From Demetria terragena DSM 11295 (GTDB lineage Bacteria > Actinomycetota > Actinomycetes > Actinomycetales > Dermatophilaceae), in assembly GCF_000376825.1 (NCBI RefSeq), contig NZ_AQXW01000004.1, positions 620,001 through 684,000 on the forward strand: 64,000 nt of DNA, read 5' to 3'. Each line of letters begins with the position of its first letter. The stretch's first letter is position 1. This document shows, piece by piece, positions 56,061-64,000 of this stretch. The notes beneath the pieces were generated by a model. That model searched no databases. It was given only the letters and a program-made list of their open reading frames with translations, and was not told the origin of the DNA. Position numbers and translations under genes: made by a program.

Positions 56061-57711
56061 CGCCGTGGTCCGGGTTCCTGGCTCTCCCTCGCTTGCCCTC
56101 TATCGGGACCGCGGCCTGGTCGCCGAAGGCCGTCCCGAAGAGATCGCCTCCACCGTCGCGAAGCTCCAGGACACGAGCGCAATCCGGGTGTGCTGGTGGA
56201 ATCGTTCGGTAGCGACCGAGCTGGTCCGTGCCGGGTTGCGCATCTCCCGATGCTGGGATGTTCAAGAAGCTCATCGGCTCCTGTGCGGGGGCTGGTCCGC
56301 GGCGCCTGATGAAGTGTGGGCGAACGCCGTGGCCCTGCCGATGAGCGAGCGTCCAGCGCCGCTGGCTGGTGACCTGTTCGACGAACCCGCGCAGGTCGGT
56401 GGCCCGCTCGTGCGGCCGGATGGCTACCTGGATCCACGCGTCCTCGGTGACGAACGACCAAGCGCGGATGACCTCGCCGAATGGGCAGAGCTGCTGTTTC
56501 AGGTGGTCGCCCGCCAGGCCGAACAACTTCAGGCGCGCTCCCCTACTGCCGTGAGCACGGCCCTGTCCGAGTCAGGCACCAGCGTCCTGATCACCGAGTT
56601 GGAACGCGACGGGGTACCCATCGAGCGCGCGCGGCTCACCGAGTTGATCACCCAGGCTGCAGGCGTACCACCCGAGTCGGAGCGGCATGCGGCCCAGCTG
56701 CGCGCCGACCGAGACGATGTCGTACGCCGACTAGTGCCCGGCCGCGAGCGCACCGACCTTCGCAACCCTGCCCAGGTTCTGGAGCTGCTGCACGCAGTCG
56801 GGGTCAAGGTCGAGGACACCCGTGCCTGGCGGTTGGAGGCACACCGGCACACTCATCCAGTCGTCGAAGCTCTACTGGGGTGGCGCAAGGCCGAGCGCAT
56901 CGCCACGACCTACGGCTGGGGTTGGCTGCAAGCCCACGTGGGGCCAGACGACCGACTTCGGGGGCCGTGGACGACCTGCGACGGCGGTGCCGGACGCATG
57001 ACCGCAGGGGCGGGCCTGCATAGCCTCCCTGCCCCACTTCGGCCGGGCGTCGCGGCACCTGCGGGCACTGTGTTGGTCCGGGCGGACCTGGGCCAGGTCG
57101 AGCCTCGTGTGCTCGCAGTCGTGTCCCGCGATGAGGAGTTCGCCCGCGCCACGCACGAGGACGACCTCTATGCGGTGGTGGCAGCGCAGCTCGGTGTCGA
57201 ACGGTCCATCGCAAAAATCGCGGTCCTTTCAGCGATGTACGGCCAGACCACCGGGCCGGCTGCAGCCGCACTTGAGCGGATGAAGCGCACGTATCCCACG
57301 GCGATGGCGTACCTCGATGCAGCCGCGGCGCAGGGTCAGCGCGGCGAGGCGGTCCAGACCTATGGCGGACGGCACATTCCCGTGACCCAGTCGGCGACGG
57401 CCGAGCAGGCACGCGCGGTAGGACGATTCACCAGGAATGCTGTCGTTCAGGGTGCGGCTGCCGAGTTATTCAAGGCGTGGGCTCTGACCGTGCGGCATGC
57501 GCTGTGGCAGCAGGGCGACGGGACTGGTCGGATTGTGCTCATGCTGCACGACGAACTGCTGATCGAGGTGCCCCAGAATCAGGCGGACGACACCGTCACT
57601 CTGGTGCACCACACCTTGACCGACGCGGCACGACGCTGGTCAGGTGGAGCACCTGTCCGATTCGTCGCCGATGTCGCCATCATCCACCGCTGGTCAGAGG
57701 CCAAAGGCTGA
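56041..57711 (+). CDS. Pol I-family DNA polymerase lacking a functional exonuclease domain
   Basis: 556 residues, against ~900 for PolA. N-terminal ~180 residues show the actinobacterial exonuclease-like domain without the Asp-x-Glu metal site. The polymerase motifs are present: A in LVRADLGQVEPRVLAVVS (usually DYSQIELR; Asp kept), B in ERSIAKIAVLSAMYGQ (Arg, Lys, Tyr kept, Phe of the O-helix replaced by Leu) and C in MLHDELLIEVP. Probably a repair polymerase in addition to a normal polA elsewhere. GTG 56041 sits in a hairpin; GTG 56065 is an alternative. Confidence 0.88.
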   Translation: MRGSLLVAVVRVPGSPSLALYRDRGLVAEGRPEEIASTVAKLQDTSAIRVCWWNRSVATELVRAGLRISRCWDVQEAHRLLCGGWSAAPDEVWANAVALPMSERPAPLAGDLFDEPAQVGGPLVRPDGYLDPRVLGDERPSADDLAEWAELLFQVVARQAEQLQARSPTAVSTALSESGTSVLITELERDGVPIERARLTELITQAAGVPPESERHAAQLRADRDDVVRRLVPGRERTDLRNPAQVLELLHAVGVKVEDTRAWRLEAHRHTHPVVEALLGWRKAERIATTYGWGWLQAHVGPDDRLRGPWTTCDGGAGRMTAGAGLHSLPAPLRPGVAAPAGTVLVRADLGQVEPRVLAVVSRDEEFARATHEDDLYAVVAAQLGVERSIAKIAVLSAMYGQTTGPAAAALERMKRTYPTAMAYLDAAAAQGQRGEAVQTYGGRHIPVTQSATAEQARAVGRFTRNAVVQGAAAELFKAWALTVRHALWQQGDGTGRIVLMLHDELLIEVPQNQADDTVTLVHHTLTDAARRWSGGAPVRFVADVAIIHRWSEAKG

Positions 57712-57720
57712 CCTCTGCTA

Positions 57721-58680
57721 TTAGCGCAGGAAATCAGGCCCGTCGTATCGGTTGTCGCTCTCCGGGCTTTCATCGCCGGGAGCCTCTTCACGCAGAAACT
57801 CCTCGAGCTGTGCACCGATTTCGTCGGCACTTGGCAACTCGGCCATTTCCGCCGCGAGCAGGCTCTTACGGTCGCGGCCCTGAACGAATCTGTCGTATTG
57901 CTCTTCCAGCCCCGAGACCACCTGAGTCGCCTCCGGGTTGTCCTCGATCTGCTTAGCAATGTCCGCGCGGTTGAGGCCCGCCTGCGCTGCTAGTTCCACA
58001 ATCGGAATCGCGAGGCCGGTCACTCCGTGGACGGCTTCCAAACCGGCAACCGCGGCGTCGCCGAACTCCGTCTGCGCCAGGTAGTGGGGCACGTGCAGTC
58101 CGAATCCGACTGTATCCGTTCCGGATTCGGCCAGCCGCAGGTGGAGAAGATTCTCCAGGCTCGCCGGAATCTGGACCTCGCCGAAGACCGGGTCGTTCTC
58201 GGGGATCAGGGTGCGGTCACTCGCGTAACGAGTCATTCCGACTGGGCGAGTATGTGGAACCGCCATCGGAATGCCGTGAGCGCTGACCACCAGGCGCACG
58301 CCGAGCATACGGACCAGTTGTCGCACGGCTTCGACGAACCGCTCCCACTGATAGTCCGGCTCGGGACCGGTGAGCACGAAGAAACCCGTGCCTTCATCAT
58401 CGACCACTCGGTGCAACAGGATGGAGGGGTCTTCGTAGTGCGACATGTGATCGCTACTGAACGTCATCACGGGGCGTCGACCGCGATAGTCGAGCACCTG
58501 GTCAACGTCGAAGGACGCCACAATCTCCGACTCGCAGGTCTCCAGAATGTGATCGGTCATCAACTTCTGGGTGAAACCGGCATCGAGCAGTCCGCCCAGC
58601 GACACGATGAGGGTCGAGGCGGGCAAGTCGGGACGGGAGACATCGGTCTCCAGCCGGTACAGCTCGGCGGGGTCCAGCAC
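57721..58680 (-). CDS. PAC2-family protein ending in a FtsZ-like PDFLR motif
   Basis: 319 residues. PAC2 hallmarks: STLIVSLGGLLDAGFTQKLM, IVASFDVDQVLDYRGRRPVM, FFVLTGPEPDYQWERFVEAV and HGIPMAVPHTRPVGMTRYA. PAC2 proteins are proteasome-assembly-chaperone-like; function in actinobacteria is not settled. The acidic tail ends DNRYDGPDFLR, matching the FtsZ C-terminal DVPDFLK nearly exactly. Convergent with the polymerase gene. Confidence 0.9.
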   Translation of the reverse strand: MLDPAELYRLETDVSRPDLPASTLIVSLGGLLDAGFTQKLMTDHILETCESEIVASFDVDQVLDYRGRRPVMTFSSDHMSHYEDPSILLHRVVDDEGTGFFVLTGPEPDYQWERFVEAVRQLVRMLGVRLVVSAHGIPMAVPHTRPVGMTRYASDRTLIPENDPVFGEVQIPASLENLLHLRLAESGTDTVGFGLHVPHYLAQTEFGDAAVAGLEAVHGVTGLAIPIVELAAQAGLNRADIAKQIEDNPEATQVVSGLEEQYDRFVQGRDRKSLLAAEMAELPSADEIGAQLEEFLREEAPGDESPESDNRYDGPDFLR

Positions 58681-58742
58681 GTGAAACTCCTGGTAGTCGG
58701 ATCGTCTGCCCGGTCCAACGACACACCGGACCGGGTGATTCC

Positions 58743-59171
58743 CTACGAGGCGGGAACGGCCTCGCCGTGACCGAGGTCACGCAGCGCGCAGCGGAGCCGA
58801 TCCGCCTGCTCGGCAAGGAGGGTTTGGTCCTGTCCACGGGTCGCTTGCGCGAAGGAAATGTCGGCCTCCCCCGTAATGGGGAACACGTGCAGGTGCAGGT
58901 GCGGAACCTCAAAACCCGCGGTAAGCAGGGAGACTCGCGGCGCCTCGAAGGCAGCGCGCTGCGCTAACCCGATGTGCTGAGCGACGCTGGTCAGGTGGTG
59001 CAAGAGGTCGGGATCGGCATCCAGCCACTGGTCGACCTCCTGCCGCGGCACCACGATGGTGTGGCCATCAGTGATCGGGTCGATCACCAGGAAGGCCACG
59101 CATCGATCGTCCTGCCAGACGAAATGGCCGGGGATCTCGCCCTCGATGATCTTGGTAAAAAGAGTCGCCAT
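58743..59171 (-). CDS. HIT-family nucleotide hydrolase/transferase
   Basis: 142 residues. Histidine triad in VPHLHLHVFPI (HxHxHxx) and the substrate strand FVWQDDRCVAFLVIDPITDG with HTIVVPRQEV. Probably hydrolyses AMP-linked nucleotides. ATG at 59171 lies seven bases after a TACCCT -10 box, so a leaderless transcript is likely; the GTG two codons earlier is less fit. Confidence 0.92.
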   Translation of the reverse strand: MATLFTKIIEGEIPGHFVWQDDRCVAFLVIDPITDGHTIVVPRQEVDQWLDADPDLLHHLTSVAQHIGLAQRAAFEAPRVSLLTAGFEVPHLHLHVFPITGEADISFAQATRGQDQTLLAEQADRLRCALRDLGHGEAVPAS

Positions 59172-59178
59172 GACCACG

Positions 59179-59184
59179 AGGGTA
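59179..59184 (-). promoter_or_regulatory. -10 box for leaderless HIT gene
   Basis: TACCCT on the minus strand, seven bases before the ATG at 59171, with no ribosome site between. Same layout as at 53487. Confidence 0.4.
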
Positions 59185-59212
59185 TCCGGGGCGGCGCCGC
59201 CGCTGTCCGAGG

Positions 59213-62200
59213 TCAGCTCGCAGCGGCCTCCACGGCGTCCATCGCGGCATAGATGCGCTTTTCGGATATCGGATACTTGGTGCCCAACCGTTGGGCAAAC
59301 AGGCTCACACGCAATTCCTCAACCATCCAGCGCAATGCGACGACGTCCTGATCGAGTCGGCGCGGCGGTGATAGTTGGGCTAGCAGATCGGTCCGTTCGC
59401 GTTCGACTGTTGCCACGATCGCGGCGCGTTCGTCGTCCCGGGCGAGGTCGGTGGGCGCCTTGTCCAGTCGTTCGACCATGGCGCGCAGGTAGCGGTCCAG
59501 GTCACGCAGGCGGCCAGCTCCGGTACCGGCGACGAACCCCGGATAGATGAGCGTTCGATGCTGTTCACGCACCTCATCGCGCAGGTCCGCGACCGAGGCC
59601 TGCACCATCCGCTCCAACCGCAGGACGACCTCGCGGCTGTGATTGAGCACCGGCACCAGCGCGTCTACGACGTCGATGACCCGAGGCGCCACCTGCTGCT
59701 TCACCAGGCGCAGCGCCTCATCGAAGGCCTCAGGGGTACGCACCTCACCTTGCGGCATCTGGGCAACTACCGCGTCGACCGCCGCTGCGAGGCAATCGTC
59801 AAGCAGGTCTTGCATCGACCCATGCGGGTAACTCCCGAGGGCAAGGCGTTGAGCGTTAGTGAGCAGCCCAAGGATTCGCGGCCAGGGCACATCCGTGCCT
59901 AGGAGCAACAGGCGGCGTACGCCCAGGCGACTGGCGACGTCGCTCTCCTGCCGGGTCGGAAGTACTTGCACCGCAACGGAATCACCGTCGTCAACCAGCG
60001 CGGGATAGCCCTGCACGACGCGCTTTCCACGCTTAACCTCAAAGGTCTGCGGCAGCGGTCCCACCGACCACGAGGTGAGACCGGACTGTTCGACGGCCGA
60101 CGCAGCCTGGGCGATTGTGCTGCGCACGCGACCAGCCAACTGCTCCTTTAGTCCGGTGAGGTCCTTGCTCTCTGCGAGTCGCTTCCGGCGATGGTCCTCG
60201 ACACGGAATGTCATCCGCAGGTGGTCGGGAACCCGATCCCAAGCGAAGTCCGTGGGCGAAACTGCTGCGCCGCGAGCGCGCAGTGCACCGGCAAGGGCGT
60301 CCTCAATCGGCCCGTCGTCCGGGCTGATCGTGGCCAACGCGGCGCGGGCATGATCCGGGGCAGGCACCACACTGCGACGAATCACCTTGGGGAGCGATTT
60401 GATCAGAGCCACGGCGAGGTCTTCTCGCAGTCCGGGAACGAGCCAGTCGAATCCGTCATCGTCGATCTGGTTGAGCTGCTCCAACGGAATGTGACAGGTG
60501 ACCCCGTCCGCCTCGGTCCCCGGTTCGAACTGATAGGTCAGCCGAAGCCGAATGTCGCCGTAATGCCATGACTCGGGGTACGACGCAGTGTCGACAGGGT
60601 CGGCCTCATCCCGCATCAGGAGGTCACGGCTGTAGGTCAGCGCGTCCGGGTCCGACCGGCTTGCCTTCTTCCACCAGGCGTCGAAATGCGCTGCTGATAC
60701 GACAGATTCGGGAATGCGGGCATCGTAGAAGTCGAAGAGCTCAGCGTCATCGACGAGCAGGTCGCGGCGCCGGGTCCGCTCCTCTAGCTCAGTGACCTCC
60801 TGCACCAACGCCTGGTTGTTGCGATGGAACGCGTGCCGGGTTTCCCAGTCCCCCTCCACGAGTGCATTCCGGATGAACAATTCCCGCGATAGGTCTGGGT
60901 CGATCGCGCCGTATGCCACCTGCCGCCCAGCCACCAGGGGCACGCCATAGAGCGTGACGCGCTCTGCCGCAACCACCGAGCCGCGCTTCCTGGACCAGTG
61001 AGGCTCCGCGTACGACCGCTTCACCAAGTGCGCGGCGGCCTGTTCAACCCATGCAGGGTCGGTCATGGCGTTGGTGCGTGCCCACAACCGAGTGGTCTCT
61101 ACCAGTTCTGCGGACATCACCCAGTCGGGCTGACGACGAAAGAGCGTCGATCCGGGCTGGATCGAAAACCGCGCGCCACGTGCACCGAGGTAGTCGCGCC
61201 GATCGCGGTCGCGGAGGCCGACGTGCGACAGCATCCCGGTGAGGAGCGCCTGGTGTATCTGGTCAGCGGACGCCTCGTTGTCGTTGCGCGACAGACCGGC
61301 TTGCTTGCACGCTTGGCGCAGTTGGGTATGCAGGTCTTGCCACTCCCGTACTCGCAGATAGTGCAGGAATTCTCGCTTGCACATCCGGCGAAAAGCGCTG
61401 CCGCTCAAGGACTTCTGCTGCTCTTGGAGATACCGCCACATCGTGAGGTAGGTGATGAAGTCACTCGCGTCGTCCTTGAAGCGAGCGTGGCTCTGATCGG
61501 CTTGAGCCTGTTTGTCACTCGGTCGCTCGCGTGGGTCCTGTATCGACAGACCCGCCACGATGATCAGGACTTCCCGGAGCGATCCGTTCTCGGCGGCAGC
61601 CACCAGCATGCGCCCCATGCGAGGGTCGACGGGCAACTTGGCCAGGGTCCGGCCGTATGCCGTCAGCCCGGCTCCTCGCTGAGCGTGGCCACCCGACTCG
61701 ATCGCATGCAACTCCTCCAGCAGCCGCAGGCCGTCGGCAACCTGGCGGGAGTCCGGTGGCTCGACGAACGGGAACCTCTCGATGCTGCCGAGGCCAAGCG
61801 ACTTCATCTGCAGGATGACCGCGGCCAAACTCGTGCGCAGCACCTCCGGGTCGGTGAACTCGGGACGAGCCTCAAAATCGGCCTCGGAGTACAACCTGAT
61901 CGCGATGCCTTCGGCCACTCGACCGCACCGCCCTGAACGCTGCTTGGCCGAGGCCTGCGAGATGGGTTCGATCGGCAGGCGTTGCACCTTGGTTCGCTGG
62001 CTGTAGCGAGAGATGCGCGCGGTGCCCGTGTCCACGACGTATCGAATGCCTGGCACGGTCAGCGACGTCTCGGCCACGTTGGTAGCCAGCACCACTCGCC
62101 TCCCGCTGTGCCGACTAAACACGCGGTGCTGCTCCGCCGCGGACAACCGTGCAAAAAGTGGGAGGATCTCGGTCTGCGGAAGGCGCAGTCCTTCGAGCGC

Positions 62201-63079
62201 CTCGGCGGCGTCCCGAATCTCTCGCTCGCCAGAGCAGAAGACCAGGATGTCCTCGGGCTGACCGTCGGCCCGCGCCTCGGTCCACAACTCCTCGACCGCC
62301 TCGATGATGCCTGTCACCTGGTCGATATCGACCTCCGCCTCGCCCTCGTCGCGTACGAGCGGTCGATAGCGCACCTCGACCGGGAAGGTTCGGCCTGAGA
62401 CTTCGATAACCGGCGCCGGAATACCTTGCTGCGCAAAGTGATTCGCAAACTTCTCGGGGTCGATCGTCGCTGAGGTCACGACGACCTTGAGATCTGGTCG
62501 ACGTGGGAGAAGTTGTTTGAGGTACCCCAGGATGAAATCGATATTGAGCGAGCGCTCGTGTGCCTCGTCAATGATGATCGTGTCGTAGCGACGTAGGTCG
62601 CGATCTCGGCGCATCTCCGACAACAGGATGCCGTCGGTCATGACCTTCAGGAGCGTGTCGCGCTGTGCTTGCTCGGTGAACCGAACTTGATAGCCCACCT
62701 GCTGCCCGAGCTCGACGTCGAGTTCTTCGGCGACCCGTTCAGCCACCGACCGCGCAGCGATGCGGCGAGGCTGGGTGTGCCCAATCATTCCATCGATACC
62801 GCGCCCCAGTTCGAGGCAAATTTTCGGTAGTTGGGTCGTCTTTCCCGATCCGGTCTCCCCCGCCACCACCACGACCTGGTGATCTCGGATCGCGGCTTTG
62901 ATCTCCTCGCGAGCCGCCGAGACCGGCAACTCCTGCGGATAGGTCAGCGTCGGCACCAACCCCAGGCGGCGGGTACGCCGCTCCTCCCGCTGCTGCGGCG
63001 TCTCCTGTCGCGGCCGCTGCGGACGCCGACGCCGCCCACCACGTGGTGGTGGGCGGCGATCGGACGCAGAAGCAGACAC
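59213..63079 (-). CDS. hrpA: ATP-dependent RNA helicase HrpA (DEAH)
   Basis: 1288 residues. Helicase motifs: I VVAGETGSGKTTQLPK, II IIDEAHERSLNIDF (DEAH), III VVTSATID, V TNVAETSLTVPGI and VI QRSGRCGRV. HA2, OB-fold and the long HrpA-specific DUF3418 C-terminus (RLGTKYPISEKR) complete the usual ~1300 residues. N-terminal Arg/Pro/Gly tail is disordered. The frame is open to 63235, but that part reads through an intergenic repeat and overlaps the metY stop; GTG 63079 is the likelier start. Confidence 0.95.
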   Translation of the reverse strand: MSASASDRRPPPRGGRRRRPQRPRQETPQQREERRTRRLGLVPTLTYPQELPVSAAREEIKAAIRDHQVVVVAGETGSGKTTQLPKICLELGRGIDGMIGHTQPRRIAARSVAERVAEELDVELGQQVGYQVRFTEQAQRDTLLKVMTDGILLSEMRRDRDLRRYDTIIIDEAHERSLNIDFILGYLKQLLPRRPDLKVVVTSATIDPEKFANHFAQQGIPAPVIEVSGRTFPVEVRYRPLVRDEGEAEVDIDQVTGIIEAVEELWTEARADGQPEDILVFCSGEREIRDAAEALEGLRLPQTEILPLFARLSAAEQHRVFSRHSGRRVVLATNVAETSLTVPGIRYVVDTGTARISRYSQRTKVQRLPIEPISQASAKQRSGRCGRVAEGIAIRLYSEADFEARPEFTDPEVLRTSLAAVILQMKSLGLGSIERFPFVEPPDSRQVADGLRLLEELHAIESGGHAQRGAGLTAYGRTLAKLPVDPRMGRMLVAAAENGSLREVLIIVAGLSIQDPRERPSDKQAQADQSHARFKDDASDFITYLTMWRYLQEQQKSLSGSAFRRMCKREFLHYLRVREWQDLHTQLRQACKQAGLSRNDNEASADQIHQALLTGMLSHVGLRDRDRRDYLGARGARFSIQPGSTLFRRQPDWVMSAELVETTRLWARTNAMTDPAWVEQAAAHLVKRSYAEPHWSRKRGSVVAAERVTLYGVPLVAGRQVAYGAIDPDLSRELFIRNALVEGDWETRHAFHRNNQALVQEVTELEERTRRRDLLVDDAELFDFYDARIPESVVSAAHFDAWWKKASRSDPDALTYSRDLLMRDEADPVDTASYPESWHYGDIRLRLTYQFEPGTEADGVTCHIPLEQLNQIDDDGFDWLVPGLREDLAVALIKSLPKVIRRSVVPAPDHARAALATISPDDGPIEDALAGALRARGAAVSPTDFAWDRVPDHLRMTFRVEDHRRKRLAESKDLTGLKEQLAGRVRSTIAQAASAVEQSGLTSWSVGPLPQTFEVKRGKRVVQGYPALVDDGDSVAVQVLPTRQESDVASRLGVRRLLLLGTDVPWPRILGLLTNAQRLALGSYPHGSMQDLLDDCLAAAVDAVVAQMPQGEVRTPEAFDEALRLVKQQVAPRVIDVVDALVPVLNHSREVVLRLERMVQASVADLRDEVREQHRTLIYPGFVAGTGAGRLRDLDRYLRAMVERLDKAPTDLARDDERAAIVATVERERTDLLAQLSPPRRLDQDVVALRWMVEELRVSLFAQRLGTKYPISEKRIYAAMDAVEAAAS

Positions 63080-63157
63080 GGTTGCAGATTCTCTCAGGTC
63101 AGGCACCGTCGACGACACCGAGATTGGCGCGCCCCACCCCGTCGGGTCGCGGCTCAG

Positions 63158-63179
63158 GGTCTCGACAAGCTCGACCGGC
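63158..63179. repeat. Solitary fragment of the dispersed intergenic repeat
   Basis: GGTCTCGACAAGCTCGACCG is a common core of the GTCTCGA/CTCGACC repeat that forms the array at 21.8-22.4 kb. It lies between metY and hrpA and supports the later start for hrpA. Confidence 0.5.
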
Positions 63180-63185
63180 GTAGGG

Positions 63186-64000
63186 TCAGCCCTTGGCGGC
63201 TGCGAATCCCTGCTCAAGGTCGGCCAGGATGTCATCGATGTGCTCGATACCCACGGCCAGTCGGACCAGTCCGGGAGTCACCCCAGCGGCCAGCCGGTCC
63301 TCGTCGCCGCCCTGGCTGTGCGTCGTCGACGCCGGGTGAATCACGAGCGAGCGCACGTCACCGATATTGGCCACGTGGGAGTGCAGCGTGACCCCTTCGA
63401 CAAATTTGCGTCCGGCCTCAATCCCTCCCGCGATCTCGAACGAGATGACTGCGCCAGCGCCGCGTGGTGCGTACTTTTGTGCCCGCTCGTAGTTGTCGCT
63501 CTCCGGCAGCGATGCCCAAATGACCTTCTCGACCTGCGCGTGCCCCTGGAGGAACTCGGCCACCTTCGCGGTGTTCTCCAGATGACGGTCGATCCGAAGG
63601 CTCAAGGTCTCGATGCCTTGGGCGATGAGGAAAGCGTCGAACGCCGAGGACGCCGGGCCCAAGTCACGAAGCAACTGCACCCGCGCCTTGAGAATGAAGG
63701 CGAGGTTGGCGCCGAGCGGACTGCCCACACCGAGGTCGCGGGCATAGACGAGCCCGTGATAGCTCTCCTCGGGCGTGTTGTAGTTCGGGAACTTCTCGGG
63801 GTCCTTGGCGTAGTCGAAGGTGCCGCCGTCGACGATGACCCCAGCGATGGTGGTGCCGTGGCCGCCGAGGTACTTGGTCGCGGAGTGCACCACGATGTCG
63901 GCGCCGTGCTCCAACGGGCGGGTGACATACGGCGTCGCAATGGTGTTGTCGATGACGAGGGGTACGCCCACCTCATGGGCAACCGCAGCCACGCCTTCGA
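63186..64000 (-). CDS. metY: O-acetylhomoserine sulfhydrylase MetY (5' end outside window)
   Basis: C-terminal ~271 residues of a Cys/Met-metabolism PLP enzyme. The PLP Lys is in [18 protein letters not shown], preceded by [33 protein letters not shown] and the ending [20 protein letters not shown] are MetY signatures. Uses O-acetylhomoserine (from MetX) and sulfide to make homocysteine. Frame runs open to the window edge. Confidence 0.95.
   Translation of the reverse strand, partial: EGVAAVAHEVGVPLVIDNTIATPYVTRPLEHGADIVVHSATKYLGGHGTTIAGVIVDGGTFDYAKDPEKFPNYNTPEESYHGLVYARDLGVGSPLGANLAFILKARVQLLRDLGPASSAFDAFLIAQGIETLSLRIDRHLENTAKVAEFLQGHAQVEKVIWASLPESDNYERAQKYAPRGAGAVISFEIAGGIEAGRKFVEGVTLHSHVANIGDVRSLVIHPASTTHSQGGDEDRLAAGVTPGLVRLAVGIEHIDDILADLEQGFAAAKG

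Noticed and set aside
54857-56461. 534-codon minus-strand frame rich in Leu/Val/Ala repeats
   Set aside because: It is the reverse complement of the YGQ repeats and the polymerase start. The apparent membrane protein is an artefact of the repeated codons.

Overview
This window is chromosomal DNA of a high-G+C Gram-positive bacterium (Actinomycetota). The division and cell-wall cluster contains SepF and a DivIVA/Wag31-type protein and no FtsA. The major sigma factor has an HrdB-like layout, a SAM-IV-class riboswitch precedes metX, and several genes appear leaderless. Gene content fits Micrococcales, perhaps near Dermatophilaceae or Dermacoccaceae; that placement is an inference. No tRNA, rRNA, IS element, prophage or CRISPR array was found.

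Layout. 1-1.9 kb: amino-acid permease (cut by the left edge) plus a universal stress protein. 1.9-6.1 kb (minus): ClC channel, YhhN protein, acyl-CoA dehydrogenase and an APH-type kinase, the last two forming a split ACAD10/11-like pair, with a divergent XRE-TetR fusion regulator at 6.3 kb. 7.4-16.2 kb (minus): secreted hyaluronidase-like protein, oligopeptidase B, Tat-exported phospholipase C and a carbohydrate ABC importer without its own ATPase. 16.3-21.8 kb: metallo-hydrolase, SDR and dnaE1. 21.8-22.4 kb: tandem array of a ~149-bp repeat. 22.4-42.8 kb (minus): rluD-like, lspA, dksA-like, divIVA, yggT, sepF, yggS, pgeF, ftsZ, ftsQ, murC, murG, ftsW, murD, mraY, murF, ftsI, ftsL, rsmH and mraZ, the dcw cluster with murE missing between ftsI and murF. 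43.1-47.8 kb (plus): MoxR, DUF58 and transglutaminase. 47.8-53.5 kb (minus): sigA, usp, metX behind a riboswitch, DUF4192, DUF1232 and EcsC. 53.5-57.7 kb (plus): tandem rhodanese, SufE, a two-pass membrane protein with a FUS-like SYGQ tail, and a small Pol I-family polymerase. 57.7-64 kb (minus): PAC2, HIT, HrpA helicase and metY (cut by the right edge).

How the genes fit together. Two-thirds of the window serves growth: peptidoglycan precursor synthesis, septum assembly, lipoprotein processing, replication and core transcription. metX and metY supply homocysteine by direct sulfhydrylation. The accessory left part handles uptake and breakdown of lipids, sugars and peptides.

Main observations. 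(1) Short copies of gene 3' ends lie in flanking DNA. The plc gene is flanked by 33-bp direct repeats that equal the 3' end of the neighbouring permease gene. The SDR gene is flanked by 28-bp repeats (27/28) that equal the 3' end of dnaE1. Smaller tandem copies lie at the 3' ends of sigA and the permease. This looks like gene capture at gene termini without a visible transposase or integrase. (2) A membrane-anchored protein carries about 17 YGQ motifs in a predicted cytoplasmic tail. (3) murE is absent from the dcw cluster. (4) The PAC2 protein ends in the same PDFL(K/R) motif as FtsZ. (5) A near-perfect hairpin overlaps the start of the Pol I-family gene.
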